Part shown: positions 1 through 6,276 of the stretch, in pieces
Layout: each line of letters opens with the position of its first letter
How positions within the stretch are numbered: the stretch's first letter is position 1
Origin: Oscillospiraceae bacterium
Lineage (GTDB): Bacteria; Bacillota; Clostridia; Oscillospirales; Oscillospiraceae
Direction: 5' to 3'
NCBI GenBank assembly: GCA_017521875.1
Contig: JAFXBH010000134.1
Coordinates: forward strand, 1-10,969
Length of the DNA: 10,969 nt
Notes under the pieces: generated by a model
The model's database searches: none
What the model saw: only the letters and a program-made list of their open reading frames with translations
What the model was told of the DNA's origin: nothing
Made by a program: the position numbers and the translations under genes

Positions 1-1
1 C

Positions 2-649
2 CTGCTGGTGGTTACCGATATTGACGATGCCCGTCTGGAACGCGCTGCAACTATCTACACCGTAGAGGACGCAAAGGCCAACGGCATTGAACTGCACTAT
101 GTCAACACCAAGATGGAGAACGCAACCGAGTACCTGCGGTCCTTGACCGGCGGCACCGGCTACGACGATGTAGTTTGCTTCGCTCCCGTTAAGCCCGTTA
201 TCGAGCAGGCTGACGACATTCTGGGCTTCGACGGCTGCCTGAACTTCTTCGCAGGCCCCACCGATTCCCAGTTCAAGGCTCCCTTCAACTGGTACAATGT
301 CCACTACCTGTACACCCATGTAGTTGGCACTTCCGGCGGCAACACCAACGATATGCAGGAAGCCATCGCAATGATGAATGCCGGCAAACTGAATCCCTCC
401 GGTTTGGTTACCCACATCGGCGGCCTGAATGCGGTTATTGAGACCACGCTGAACCTGCCCTCCATTCCCGGCGGTAAGAAACTGATCTACAACCACATTG
501 AACTGCCTCTGACTGCCATTACAGAATTCGAGGAGAAGGGCAAGACCGATCCTCTGTTTGCAGAACTGGACAGAATCTGCAAGGCAAACAACAATCTGTG
601 GTGCCCCGAAGCAGAAAAGTACCTGCTGGCCAACGCCCCCAAGGGCTAA
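2..649 (+). CDS. Zinc-type alcohol/sugar-phosphate dehydrogenase, C-terminal part (SorE-like)
   Basis: The reading frame is open from base 2 with no start, so the gene is cut by the left window edge; 215 residues are visible. The fragment begins in the nucleotide-binding Rossmann fold. The segment LLVVTDIDDARLERA looks like the end of strand 2, with acidic residues that usually favour NAD(H). It continues through the rest of the coenzyme domain (FAGPTDS, HVVGTSGG) to a C-terminal catalytic-domain tail. Overall it resembles the medium-chain zinc dehydrogenases annotated as L-sorbose-1-phosphate reductase, which reduce a ketose phosphate to a hexitol phosphate in the cytoplasm. The zinc ligands would lie in the missing N-terminal half, so metal binding cannot be checked. 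Family level is fairly safe; the substrate is a guess. The GTG at base 8 is an internal valine codon, not a start. The gene ends 11 bases before a strong terminator and is probably last in its operon. Confidence 0.75.
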   Translation: MLVVTDIDDARLERAATIYTVEDAKANGIELHYVNTKMENATEYLRSLTGGTGYDDVVCFAPVKPVIEQADDILGFDGCLNFFAGPTDSQFKAPFNWYNVHYLYTHVVGTSGGNTNDMQEAIAMMNAGKLNPSGLVTHIGGLNAVIETTLNLPSIPGGKKLIYNHIELPLTAITEFEEKGKTDPLFAELDRICKANNNLWCPEAEKYLLANAPKG

Positions 650-660
650 GAAACAAAACA

Positions 661-694
661 CCCCGGTTGCGAAATGCAACCGGGGTTTCCTTTT
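661..694. terminator. Intrinsic terminator, probably bidirectional
   Basis: A perfect 10-bp stem, CCCCGGTTGC (661-670) and GCAACCGGGG (676-685), has a GAAAT loop and is followed by TTTCCTTTT on the plus strand. It begins 11 bases after the dehydrogenase stop. On the minus strand the stem is followed by TGTTTTGTTTCT, so it could also stop transcripts coming from hemZ through element A. Confidence 0.85.
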
Positions 695-702
695 AAGACG
701 CT

Positions 703-1085
703 CATACTTTCTCTCCGGCGAGAAAGTATGCAAAGAGCCGCCGGGACCTTCCGTATGGTCCCGGACCCCCAGACGTCCAAAGGGGGAGCGGCTATACTGC
801 TTTGGAAAAACACCTTTTCCTCCGCTTCCCCCTTTGTAATCCCCAAAAAGATTGTTTGATACTGGGAAGAACGAACAGAGGGGCGGCGGGGGATTCTTAA
901 GGGGGAGCGATGGAAGCGCCGCCGGTGGCGGAATAAGCGACCTGAGTGAGTGGCCGTGGTCGGCAGATGACAAAGCCGCTTCGCCGGCAAGGAATATGCC
1001 GGGTACCACAACAGGAAATTGATTGGCTCGTAGCGCCCCTTAAGCCGGTTCTTTCGTTACTTTCTTGCCGGAACAAGAAAGTAAC
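703..1085 (-). repeat. Structured palindromic repeat, element A (3' of hemZ)
   Basis: This fills the gap between the dehydrogenase and hemZ and holds no credible gene. Read on the minus strand, from hemZ outward, it starts with a 12-bp hairpin (arms 1085-1074 and 1067-1056, GTTACTTTCTTG) with a 6-nt loop. It ends with an 11-bp hairpin (arms 730-720 and 713-703, CATACTTTCTC). Between them are CCGGGACC/GGTCCCGG (741-748 with 757-764), GGGGGAGCGG paired with CCGCTTCCCCC (782-791 with 822-832, one bulge), and a CTTAAGGGG-type stem (896-909 with 1031-1044). It is homologous in inverted orientation to 9662-9940: bases 703-746 are the exact reverse complement of 9897-9940, and 1022-1042 of 9706-9726. 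Relative to that copy it carries about 104 extra bases inside the loop of the last stem, roughly 911-1020. The spacer to hemZ holds a further partial copy of the terminal hairpin arm (GAGAAAGTATG, around 1115-1125). It could be a non-autonomous mobile element or a 3'-UTR structure. Confidence 0.8.
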
Positions 1086-1134
1086 CCGCCGGAGGCATAA
1101 GAATTTTTGTGGTCGAGAAAGTATGGCAATACCT

Positions 1135-2550
1135 TTATATTAATTGAAACAGTTCGTCCTTTTGCAGCAGGACGCTGTCAATTTGCTGGATGTATTGCTC
1201 CGGGAATTTGGGGTTATGAAACCGTTCCAATTTGCCCTCCGGCAGGTTGACTTTGTTCATACCGCCGCCGCCTAAGGACAAAATGGTGTGGGTCTCCTCC
1301 ATCATATAGATATTGTAGAGACAGTCCAGTTCATTCCGGCTCCAGCCCACATTTTCGAAAGAACCGGACATATATTTCTGCCGGTACAGGTAGTAGGGCT
1401 TGTACCCGGCTTGCCGCAGGGCGTGGTTGGCATAGTCCACCATTTGAGAAACTTCTTCCATACTGGGGAGCGAAACCCGCTTTTCAAACAGGTCTGCGCC
1501 CTTTTTTAAAGCCAGGGTGTGGACGGTGATGTTGGCAGGGTTTAAAGCGATGACTTGTTCCAGAGAATCGCAGAATCCGTCGTAGGAATCCTGAGGAAGA
1601 CCGGCAATCAAGTCCATATTGATGGCGGCAAAGCCGGCATCCACCGCGTCACGGTAGCGGTCTAAGATGTCTTTGGCAGTGTGAGGTCTGCCGCAGGCTT
1701 TCAGCACGGTGTCTTGCATGGTCTGGGGGTTGATACTCATACGGTCTGCCCCGTGGGTGTGAATTCTGCGGAGTTTTTCTGCGTCCAAAGTGTCGGGACG
1801 GCCGCCTTCGACTGTAAATTCCAAATTCCGGGACAGGTCAAAGGCATCGTACAGGGTGTCCAGCAACGCCGCCATTTGGTCAGCGGACAAGGTGGTGGGT
1901 GTGCCGCCGCCAATGTATACCGAACGGACGGTCTTGCCGGAACCTTTTAAGAGGCGACCGGTGTGGGCGATCTCTTTGTATAGCGCCTGCAAATAGGGTT
2001 CGATCAGGTCGGTGCGTTTGCCCACGGTGCGGCTGACAAAACTGCAGTAACTGCACCGGGTGGGGCAGAATGGAATGCCTACATACAGGGAAATGTCGTT
2101 GTTGTTGGTACGGTTTACTGCCCTTACTGTGGAAACAGAGCAGTCAATGGCCAGTTGCCGCCGGGCTTTCGACACAAAATAGGTATCTTTCAGCAGTTTG
2201 TCGGCAGATTTTTCCGTGCCGCCGGCAAGGAGATGCCGGGTGGAGATTTTGGTGGGCCGTACCCCTGCCAATGCGCCCCAAGCCGGAGCGGTCTGCAGAT
2301 GGGGCAAAGCGGCTAAGTACAGGCTTTGTTGCAGCATTTGTCGCCGCAGCCGTACCGATTCTGCGTCAGTTCGCAACCGCCGGGTGGCCCGGGTCTTTTT
2401 GCCGTTTACCTCTATTTCTGCAATGGCGGTGAGCCAGGTGCTGCCCCGGGTCAGTTTGGATAAGGCCGCGCCTTCTGTTTCGGAAAAGAGGGACAGGAGC
2501 AACTGTTCCACCGCATATCGGTCATCGTGACCGAGAATGGTCAAATTCAT
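1135..2550 (-). CDS. hemZ: Radical SAM coproporphyrinogen III oxidase-like protein HemZ
   Basis: This is a 471-residue cytoplasmic radical SAM protein. The cluster-binding motif is in IPFCPTRCSYCSF, with Cys162, Cys166 and Cys169. The SAM-binding GGGTPT lies at 215-219, followed by a TIM-barrel core. The roughly 150-residue N-terminal extension with WGALAGVRPTKI (91-102) separates HemZ from shorter HemN/HemW proteins and fits the usual HemZ length of about 500. The family is linked to oxygen-independent conversion of coproporphyrinogen III to protoporphyrinogen IX; whether this organism makes haem cannot be told from here. I chose the ATG at 2550 because AAAGGTG lies 8 bases upstream; an in-frame ATG at 2619 would add 23 residues that lie mostly outside the conserved domain. 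It is the last gene of the minus-strand cluster, separated from the MBL gene by 315 bases of repeats, so it may have its own transcript or depend on readthrough. Confidence 0.88.
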   Translation of the reverse strand: MNLTILGHDDRYAVEQLLLSLFSETEGAALSKLTRGSTWLTAIAEIEVNGKKTRATRRLRTDAESVRLRRQMLQQSLYLAALPHLQTAPAWGALAGVRPTKISTRHLLAGGTEKSADKLLKDTYFVSKARRQLAIDCSVSTVRAVNRTNNNDISLYVGIPFCPTRCSYCSFVSRTVGKRTDLIEPYLQALYKEIAHTGRLLKGSGKTVRSVYIGGGTPTTLSADQMAALLDTLYDAFDLSRNLEFTVEGGRPDTLDAEKLRRIHTHGADRMSINPQTMQDTVLKACGRPHTAKDILDRYRDAVDAGFAAINMDLIAGLPQDSYDGFCDSLEQVIALNPANITVHTLALKKGADLFEKRVSLPSMEEVSQMVDYANHALRQAGYKPYYLYRQKYMSGSFENVGWSRNELDCLYNIYMMEETHTILSLGGGGMNKVNLPEGKLERFHNPKFPEQYIQQIDSVLLQKDELFQLI

Positions 2551-2595
2551 AGTGTTTTCACCTTTAAGAAAGGGGATGTGGTTATCTTTTTTATG

Positions 2596-2682
2596 GTCAT
2601 TCCGAGGCTTGCGTAGCAAGCCGTGGGAATCCGTTGTGTATCGTTGTCATTCCGATCCAGTGCTCACACTGGTGTGGGAATC
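2596..2682. repeat. Two palindromic GTCATTCCGA...GTGGGAATC units
   Basis: Two 36-37 bp units (2596-2631 and 2646-2682) share the ends GTCATTCCGA and GTGGGAATC but have different hairpin cores. The first core is GGCTTGC/GCAAGCC (2606-2612 with 2616-2622, loop GTA). The second is CCAGTG/CACTGG (2657-2662 with 2667-2672, loop CTCA). Conserved ends around a changed but still palindromic core suggest selection for the fold or an insertion-element origin. They lie just upstream of hemZ, in the gap after the MBL gene. From memory, similar units are frequent between genes of gut clostridia. Confidence 0.75.
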
Positions 2683-2700
2683 TATATTGTGTGTATTAGA

Positions 2701-2854
2701 TTGCCACGGGCTTACGCCCTCGCAATGACAAGGAGGGTGAGATTGCCGCGTCGCTGACGCCCTCGCAATGACAAGGAGGGTGAGGTTGCCGCGTCGCTGA
2801 CGCCCTCGCAATGACAAGGAGGGTGAGATTGCCGCGTCGTTGACGCCCTCGCAA
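2701..2854. repeat. 43-bp tandem repeat array, about 3.6 copies
   Basis: Copies start at 2701 (42 bp, diverged), 2743, 2786 and 2829 (truncated after 26 bp). The two middle copies differ at a single base. Each copy holds a small dyad, GCGTC/GACGC in copies 2 and 3, and the flanks TTGC/GCAA; the first copy uses GGGC/GCCC instead. The right ends read GCAATGAC, the reverse complement of the GTCATT that opens the units at 2596 and 2646, so the whole block 2596-2815 behaves like a composite element with GTCATT/AATGAC ends. Together with 2596-2682 it fills the MBL-hemZ gap; I see no gene in it. Confidence 0.85.
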
Positions 2855-2865
2855 GAACATAAAGA

Positions 2866-3456
2866 TTATGGCATATAGGGATTGTATTGCCGCTCTTGGG
2901 AGAGTTTGGTGGCCGGGCCGTGGCCGGGATACACGGCAAAGTCCCCCTCCAGGGCAGCCAATCGCTGCAGGGAGCGGAACATCTCCGCCATACTGCCGCC
3001 GGGGAAATCCGTCCGGCCGCAGGAATCCATAAATAAGGTGTCGCCGGTGAACAGGGAGTCCTCTGCCTGCAAACACACCGAGCCGGGGGTATGCCCCGGG
3101 GTATGAAGCACCTCAATGGTCAAACCGGCCAAAGAGAGAGTGTCCCCCTGGCCATAGGTATGGGTGTAGCATAGAGGGCCGGCGGTCATTTCCTCCGGCA
3201 GAGACAGTTCCTTCTCGTGGAGGTAAACCGGGCAGCCGGTTTTGTCTGCAATGCCTTTTACGCCGCCCACATGGTCAAAATGGCCGTGGGTCAAAAGGAC
3301 GGCGGCAACGGATTTGCCCAGTTTTTCTGCTTCGGCCAACACTTTTTCCGGCGTATATCCCGGGTCGATGACGATACATTGGGAGGAGGCATCGTCCCAG
3401 ACCAGATAGCAGTTTGTTTGATAAGCACCCAGGGGCAAAAAGTGAATCTGTAACAT
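2866..3456 (-). CDS. MBL-fold hydrolase, glyoxalase II-like
   Basis: This 196-residue cytoplasmic metallo-beta-lactamase-fold protein has the full set of metal ligands. THGHFDH supplies His57, His59, Asp61 and His62; His122 lies in HTPGHTPGS; Asp139 is in FTGDTLF; His179 is in YPGHGP. This pattern matches the small glyoxalase II (hydroxyacylglutathione hydrolase) type, which usually binds two zinc or iron ions and hydrolyses thioesters such as S-lactoyl-thiols. It lacks the C-terminal helical domain of classical GloB, so the real substrate is open. The start at 3456 has GGAG about 8 bases upstream. It lies 90 bases after dtd in the minus-strand cluster; this gene order (rel, dtd, MBL hydrolase) recurs in clostridia. 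I am confident of the fold and metal site, not of the substrate. Confidence 0.9.
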   Translation of the reverse strand: MLQIHFLPLGAYQTNCYLVWDDASSQCIVIDPGYTPEKVLAEAEKLGKSVAAVLLTHGHFDHVGGVKGIADKTGCPVYLHEKELSLPEEMTAGPLCYTHTYGQGDTLSLAGLTIEVLHTPGHTPGSVCLQAEDSLFTGDTLFMDSCGRTDFPGGSMAEMFRSLQRLAALEGDFAVYPGHGPATKLSQERQYNPYMP

Positions 3457-3477
3457 AAAACCACTCCAGACTTTTTA

Positions 3478-3558
3478 ATTGGAAATTGAAAGTTGAAAAT
3501 TAAAAATTACGGAGAAAAATAATTTTCAATTCTCAATTTTCCATTTTCAATTTCTCCG
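3478..3558. repeat. AT-rich fold-back repeat between dtd and the MBL gene
   Basis: The spacer consists of variants of ATTGAAAATT in one direction (3481-3508) and of AATTTTCAATT in the other (3521-3551), so it can fold on itself. CGGAGAAA (3510-3517) also pairs with TTTCTCCG (3551-3558), the latter inside the last codons of dtd, whose stop is at 3549-3547. There is no U-tract after a GC-rich stem, so I do not call it a terminator. Confidence 0.6.
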
Positions 3559-4014
3559 TGGCGTGTCCATCAGCTGGTCAGTGTCCAAAATCAGGGTCAC
3601 CGGGCCATCATTGATACTCTCCACCTGCATATCCGCGCCAAAGCGGCCGTGCTGGGGCGGGTATCCCAAATCGGCGCAGTCTGCAAGGAACTGCTCATAC
3701 AGCCGATTGCCCAGTTCCGGGTCAGCCGCGCCTACAAAACTGGGCCGGCGGCCTTTCCGGCAGTTGCCGTACAGGGTGAACTGGCTTACCACCAACACCT
3801 GGCCGTCCACATCGCTAAGGCCTAAGTTCATTTTGCCGTTTTCGTCTTCAAAAACCCGCAGGTTTAGCGCCTTTTCCGCCAAATAGCGGCTGGTTTCCTC
3901 TGTGTCCTCCGGGCCGACGCCCAGCAGGATCAAAAATCCCTTGCCGATTTTTCCAACCACTTCTCCGTCGATGGCAACAGAGGCAGATTTTACTCTTGTC
4001 AGAACTGCTCGCAT
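3547..4014 (-). CDS. dtd: D-aminoacyl-tRNA deacylase (Dtd)
   Basis: This 155-residue cytoplasmic enzyme hydrolyses D-amino acids (classically D-Tyr) from mischarged tRNA and works as a homodimer. Both family signatures are present: SQFTLYG at 77-83 and the Gly-Pro motif NDGPVT at 135-140. These form the active site that rejects L-aminoacyl-tRNA. Length is close to the usual 145-150; the extra residues are the tail DTPRRN. I chose the ATG at 4014 because AAGGAG precedes it by 5 bases and the protein then begins MRAVLTRV, the normal Dtd start; an in-frame ATG at 4035 lies upstream of that ribosome site. It follows rel by 42 bases and is very probably cotranscribed. Confidence 0.95.
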   Translation of the reverse strand: MRAVLTRVKSASVAIDGEVVGKIGKGFLILLGVGPEDTEETSRYLAEKALNLRVFEDENGKMNLGLSDVDGQVLVVSQFTLYGNCRKGRRPSFVGAADPELGNRLYEQFLADCADLGYPPQHGRFGADMQVESINDGPVTLILDTDQLMDTPRRN

Positions 4015-4030
4015 AATTACTCCTTCATTT

Positions 4031-4050
4031 TGCATTATGCATTATGCATT
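4031..4050. repeat. TGCATTA short tandem repeat
   Basis: Three near copies of TGCATTA(TGCATTA)TGCATT lie in the 42-base rel-dtd spacer. They contain the palindrome ATGCAT three times over on both strands. This is low-complexity DNA with no assigned role. Confidence 0.5.
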
Positions 4051-4056
4051 TTACAT

Positions 4057-6240
4057 TTAATTCTGTCCTCTCCGGGCGCGGACCACATCCCGGATATTCA
4101 GCAATTTGTTCCGGACGGTATCCAGTTCGTCCACATCCTTCACTTCGAATCGCAAACTGAACACACTTCTGCCGCCGGGCAAGTCTTTGCCGTTGAGTTC
4201 CTTCACCCGGACACGGGCGGCGGTCAGGGCGTTGGCCACATCCAGAAGCAGACCGTCTCTGGTGATGCATTCCAGTTCCAGAGAGGTATCGAAGGGTTGG
4301 TCTTCGTCATCTGCCCATTGTACCCGCACCCAGCGGGCCGCCTGATGGGAGTCTTCCCGGTTCTGCACATTGGGACAGTCGATCCGGTGGACAGACACAC
4401 CAAAACCCTTGGTAATAAAGCCGATGATGCCATCGCCGGGCACAGGGGTACAGCACTTGGCGAACCGGATCATACAAGAATCAATATCCTCCACGATGAC
4501 GCCATTCACCGCGTGGCGGTTGGTTTTGGCACCCGTATCCGATTTGGTATTCAAAATGACCTGTTTTTCGTTGTTTTGCAGTTTCAGCGCCCGGTTGATG
4601 TCATCCCGGATACGGCCTACGGCCTTGACTGCTGTCAAGCCGCCGTAACCGATAGCGGCATACATATCTTCCCAACTGTCAAAAGCCAGTTTCTTCAGCA
4701 GTTGCGGCCCAACTTCCGGGTCTATGGTGATGGAGAGCGGCAGACCTACCCGACGCATTTCTCCTTCAAAGGAGGCTCTGCCGTGGGTGACATTTTCTTC
4801 CCGCCGTTCCTTCTTGAACCACTGCTTGATCTTGGTACGGGCCTGGTTACTCTTACAGATACTCAGCCAGTCACGGCTGGGGCCTTTGGCGGTTTTGGAG
4901 GTGATGATCTCCACCACATCGCCATTTTGCAGGGAGGAATCAATGTTGCAGATCCGTCCGTTCACCTTGGCGCCTACCAGGGCGTTGCCCACCCCGGAGT
5001 GAATGGCATAGGCAAAGTCGATGGGGGTAGAGCCGGCAGGCAGAGAGACGATCTTGCCCTTGGGGGTGAATGCGAACACCTCATCGTCGAACATATCGAT
5101 CTTCATGGAGTTCACATAGTCTTCCGCGTCGGTATCCTGCTGGCTTTCCAGAAGCCTGCGTACCCATTCAAAGTCCTTTTCTTCTCCCTCGCCTTCGCCC
5201 TGCTTGTATTTCCAGTGGGCGGCGATGCCGTATTCCGCCGTTTCGTGCATCTCCCAGGTGCGGATCTGCACCTCGAAGGGAATGCCCTGAGAGCCAATGA
5301 CAGTGGTGTGCAAACTCTGATACATATTGGGCTTGGGGGTGGAAATATAGTCCTTAAACCGACCGGGAACCAGGTTAAACAGGTCGTGGATATGACCCAG
5401 CACATTGTAGCAGTCGGGAATGGTGTCCACTACCACCCGGAACGCGTAAATGTCAAACAGTTCGTCCATAGCCTTGCCCTGGGAGTCCATCTTCCGATAG
5501 ATGGAGTACACATGCTTGATCCGGCCATAAACAGTGCAGTGAATGCCCATAGCATTCAGCCGCTGGGAAATTTTTTCGTCAATGGTGTGCATAAAAGCCT
5601 CGTCTTTTTCCTTGTGGGCAGACAGATAGGCCATAATGTCATTATAGGCTTCCGGCTCCAAATACCGCAGAGCGATATCTTCCAGTTCCCATTTCACCTT
5701 CTGCATACCAAGCCGGTGGGCCAGAGGGGCATAGATATCCATAGTCTCCCGGCATTTTAACACCTGTTTTTCCGGGGTCTGGTACTGCATGGTACGCATA
5801 TTGTGAAGCCGGTCAGCGATCTTGATGAGAACCACCCGAATGTCCTTGCTCATGGCCATGAACATTTTCCGCAGGTTCTCCATCTGGGCCTCCTCAGAGG
5901 AGGAGAAATTGGCACGGGTCAACTTGGTGACACCTTCCACCAGTTCAGCGGTGGTGCTGCCGAAGAGCCGGGCAATGTCATCAAAGGAGGCATCGGTGTC
6001 CTCAATGCAGTCGTGAAGTAGCGCGCCTAAGATGGCGTCGGTGTCCAGACCCATTTCCGCCACGATTTCCGCCACTGCCAGGGGGTGGATAATGTAAGGC
6101 GAGCCGTCTTTCCGTTTTTGTTCCTTGTGTTTTTCACGGGCATACTCCACCGCCCGGTCAATCAGGGTCATATCCACACCGGGAAGACACCGATTCACTG
6201 TTTGGTACAGAGATCCATAATGTTCAGCAAAACTTTCCAT
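4057..6240 (-). CDS. relA: Bifunctional (p)ppGpp synthetase/hydrolase (Rel)
   Basis: This 727-residue long RelA/SpoT homologue makes pppGpp/ppGpp from ATP and GTP/GDP on starved ribosomes and also degrades it. The N-terminal HD hydrolase domain is intact: His52, HD at 76-77 and ED at 80-81 in LLHDCIEDTD. The synthetase domain has GRIKHVYSIYRKM (239-251), RFKD (294-297) and YQSLHTT (307-313). RXKD rather than EXDD marks a bifunctional enzyme. A TGS domain (about 388-450, FAFTPKGKIVSLPAGSTPIDFAYAIHSG overall), a Cys-rich zinc-finger region (Cys596, Cys597, His618, Cys622) and a C-terminal ACT domain (about 648-722) follow. Length fits the family. It lies 36 bases after recJ without the apt gene that sits between them in Bacillus. 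The start is uncertain in detail because the only good Shine-Dalgarno lies 30 bases upstream. Confidence 0.96.
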   Translation of the reverse strand: MESFAEHYGSLYQTVNRCLPGVDMTLIDRAVEYAREKHKEQKRKDGSPYIIHPLAVAEIVAEMGLDTDAILGALLHDCIEDTDASFDDIARLFGSTTAELVEGVTKLTRANFSSSEEAQMENLRKMFMAMSKDIRVVLIKIADRLHNMRTMQYQTPEKQVLKCRETMDIYAPLAHRLGMQKVKWELEDIALRYLEPEAYNDIMAYLSAHKEKDEAFMHTIDEKISQRLNAMGIHCTVYGRIKHVYSIYRKMDSQGKAMDELFDIYAFRVVVDTIPDCYNVLGHIHDLFNLVPGRFKDYISTPKPNMYQSLHTTVIGSQGIPFEVQIRTWEMHETAEYGIAAHWKYKQGEGEGEEKDFEWVRRLLESQQDTDAEDYVNSMKIDMFDDEVFAFTPKGKIVSLPAGSTPIDFAYAIHSGVGNALVGAKVNGRICNIDSSLQNGDVVEIITSKTAKGPSRDWLSICKSNQARTKIKQWFKKERREENVTHGRASFEGEMRRVGLPLSITIDPEVGPQLLKKLAFDSWEDMYAAIGYGGLTAVKAVGRIRDDINRALKLQNNEKQVILNTKSDTGAKTNRHAVNGVIVEDIDSCMIRFAKCCTPVPGDGIIGFITKGFGVSVHRIDCPNVQNREDSHQAARWVRVQWADDEDQPFDTSLELECITRDGLLLDVANALTAARVRVKELNGKDLPGGRSVFSLRFEVKDVDELDTVRNKLLNIRDVVRARRGQN

Positions 6241-6248
6241 AGTAAGCA

Positions 6249-6274
6249 GCGGGGAAAACCCCGCAACCGTCCTT
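6249..6274 (-). promoter_or_regulatory. Distant rel ribosome site followed by a hairpin
   Basis: On the minus strand AAAGGACGG (AGGA at 6274-6271) is the only good ribosome site before rel, but it lies 30 bases from the ATG at 6240. Between them is a perfect GCGGGG-TTTT-CCCCGC hairpin (6264-6259 with 6254-6249). If folded, it would shorten the path from the ribosome site to the start to roughly 14 bases. It lacks a U-tract, so it is not a terminator. A role in rel translation is inference. Confidence 0.4.
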
Positions 6275-6276
6275 TC

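Noticed and set aside
703..730. CATACTTTCTC hairpin as an intrinsic terminator
   Set aside because: No U-tract follows on either strand, and a proper terminator already lies at 661-694.
646..1011. Protein-coding frames in element A (both strands)
   Set aside because: They are translations of palindromic repeat DNA, lack ribosome sites, and the corresponding frames are not kept in element B.
2551..2619. Upstream ATG as start of hemZ
   Set aside because: It would place the ribosome site AAAGGTG inside the coding region, and the added residues partly come from the repeat unit at 2596-2631.
2701..2854. CRISPR array
   Set aside because: The 43-bp units are contiguous with no unique spacers and no cas genes are near.
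2696..3116. Open frames reading through the 43-bp array (repeated Arg/Cys-rich peptides)
   Set aside because: The peptides only reflect the tandem repeat and run out of frame into the MBL gene.
4030..5760. 576-codon open frame antisense to rel
   Set aside because: It lies wholly opposite a well-conserved rel gene, has no ribosome site and encodes no recognisable domain; strong codon bias in rel keeps stops out of the opposing frame.
6249..6264. recJ-rel hairpin as a terminator
   Set aside because: No T-rich tail follows and rel would be cut off from its only visible promoter.
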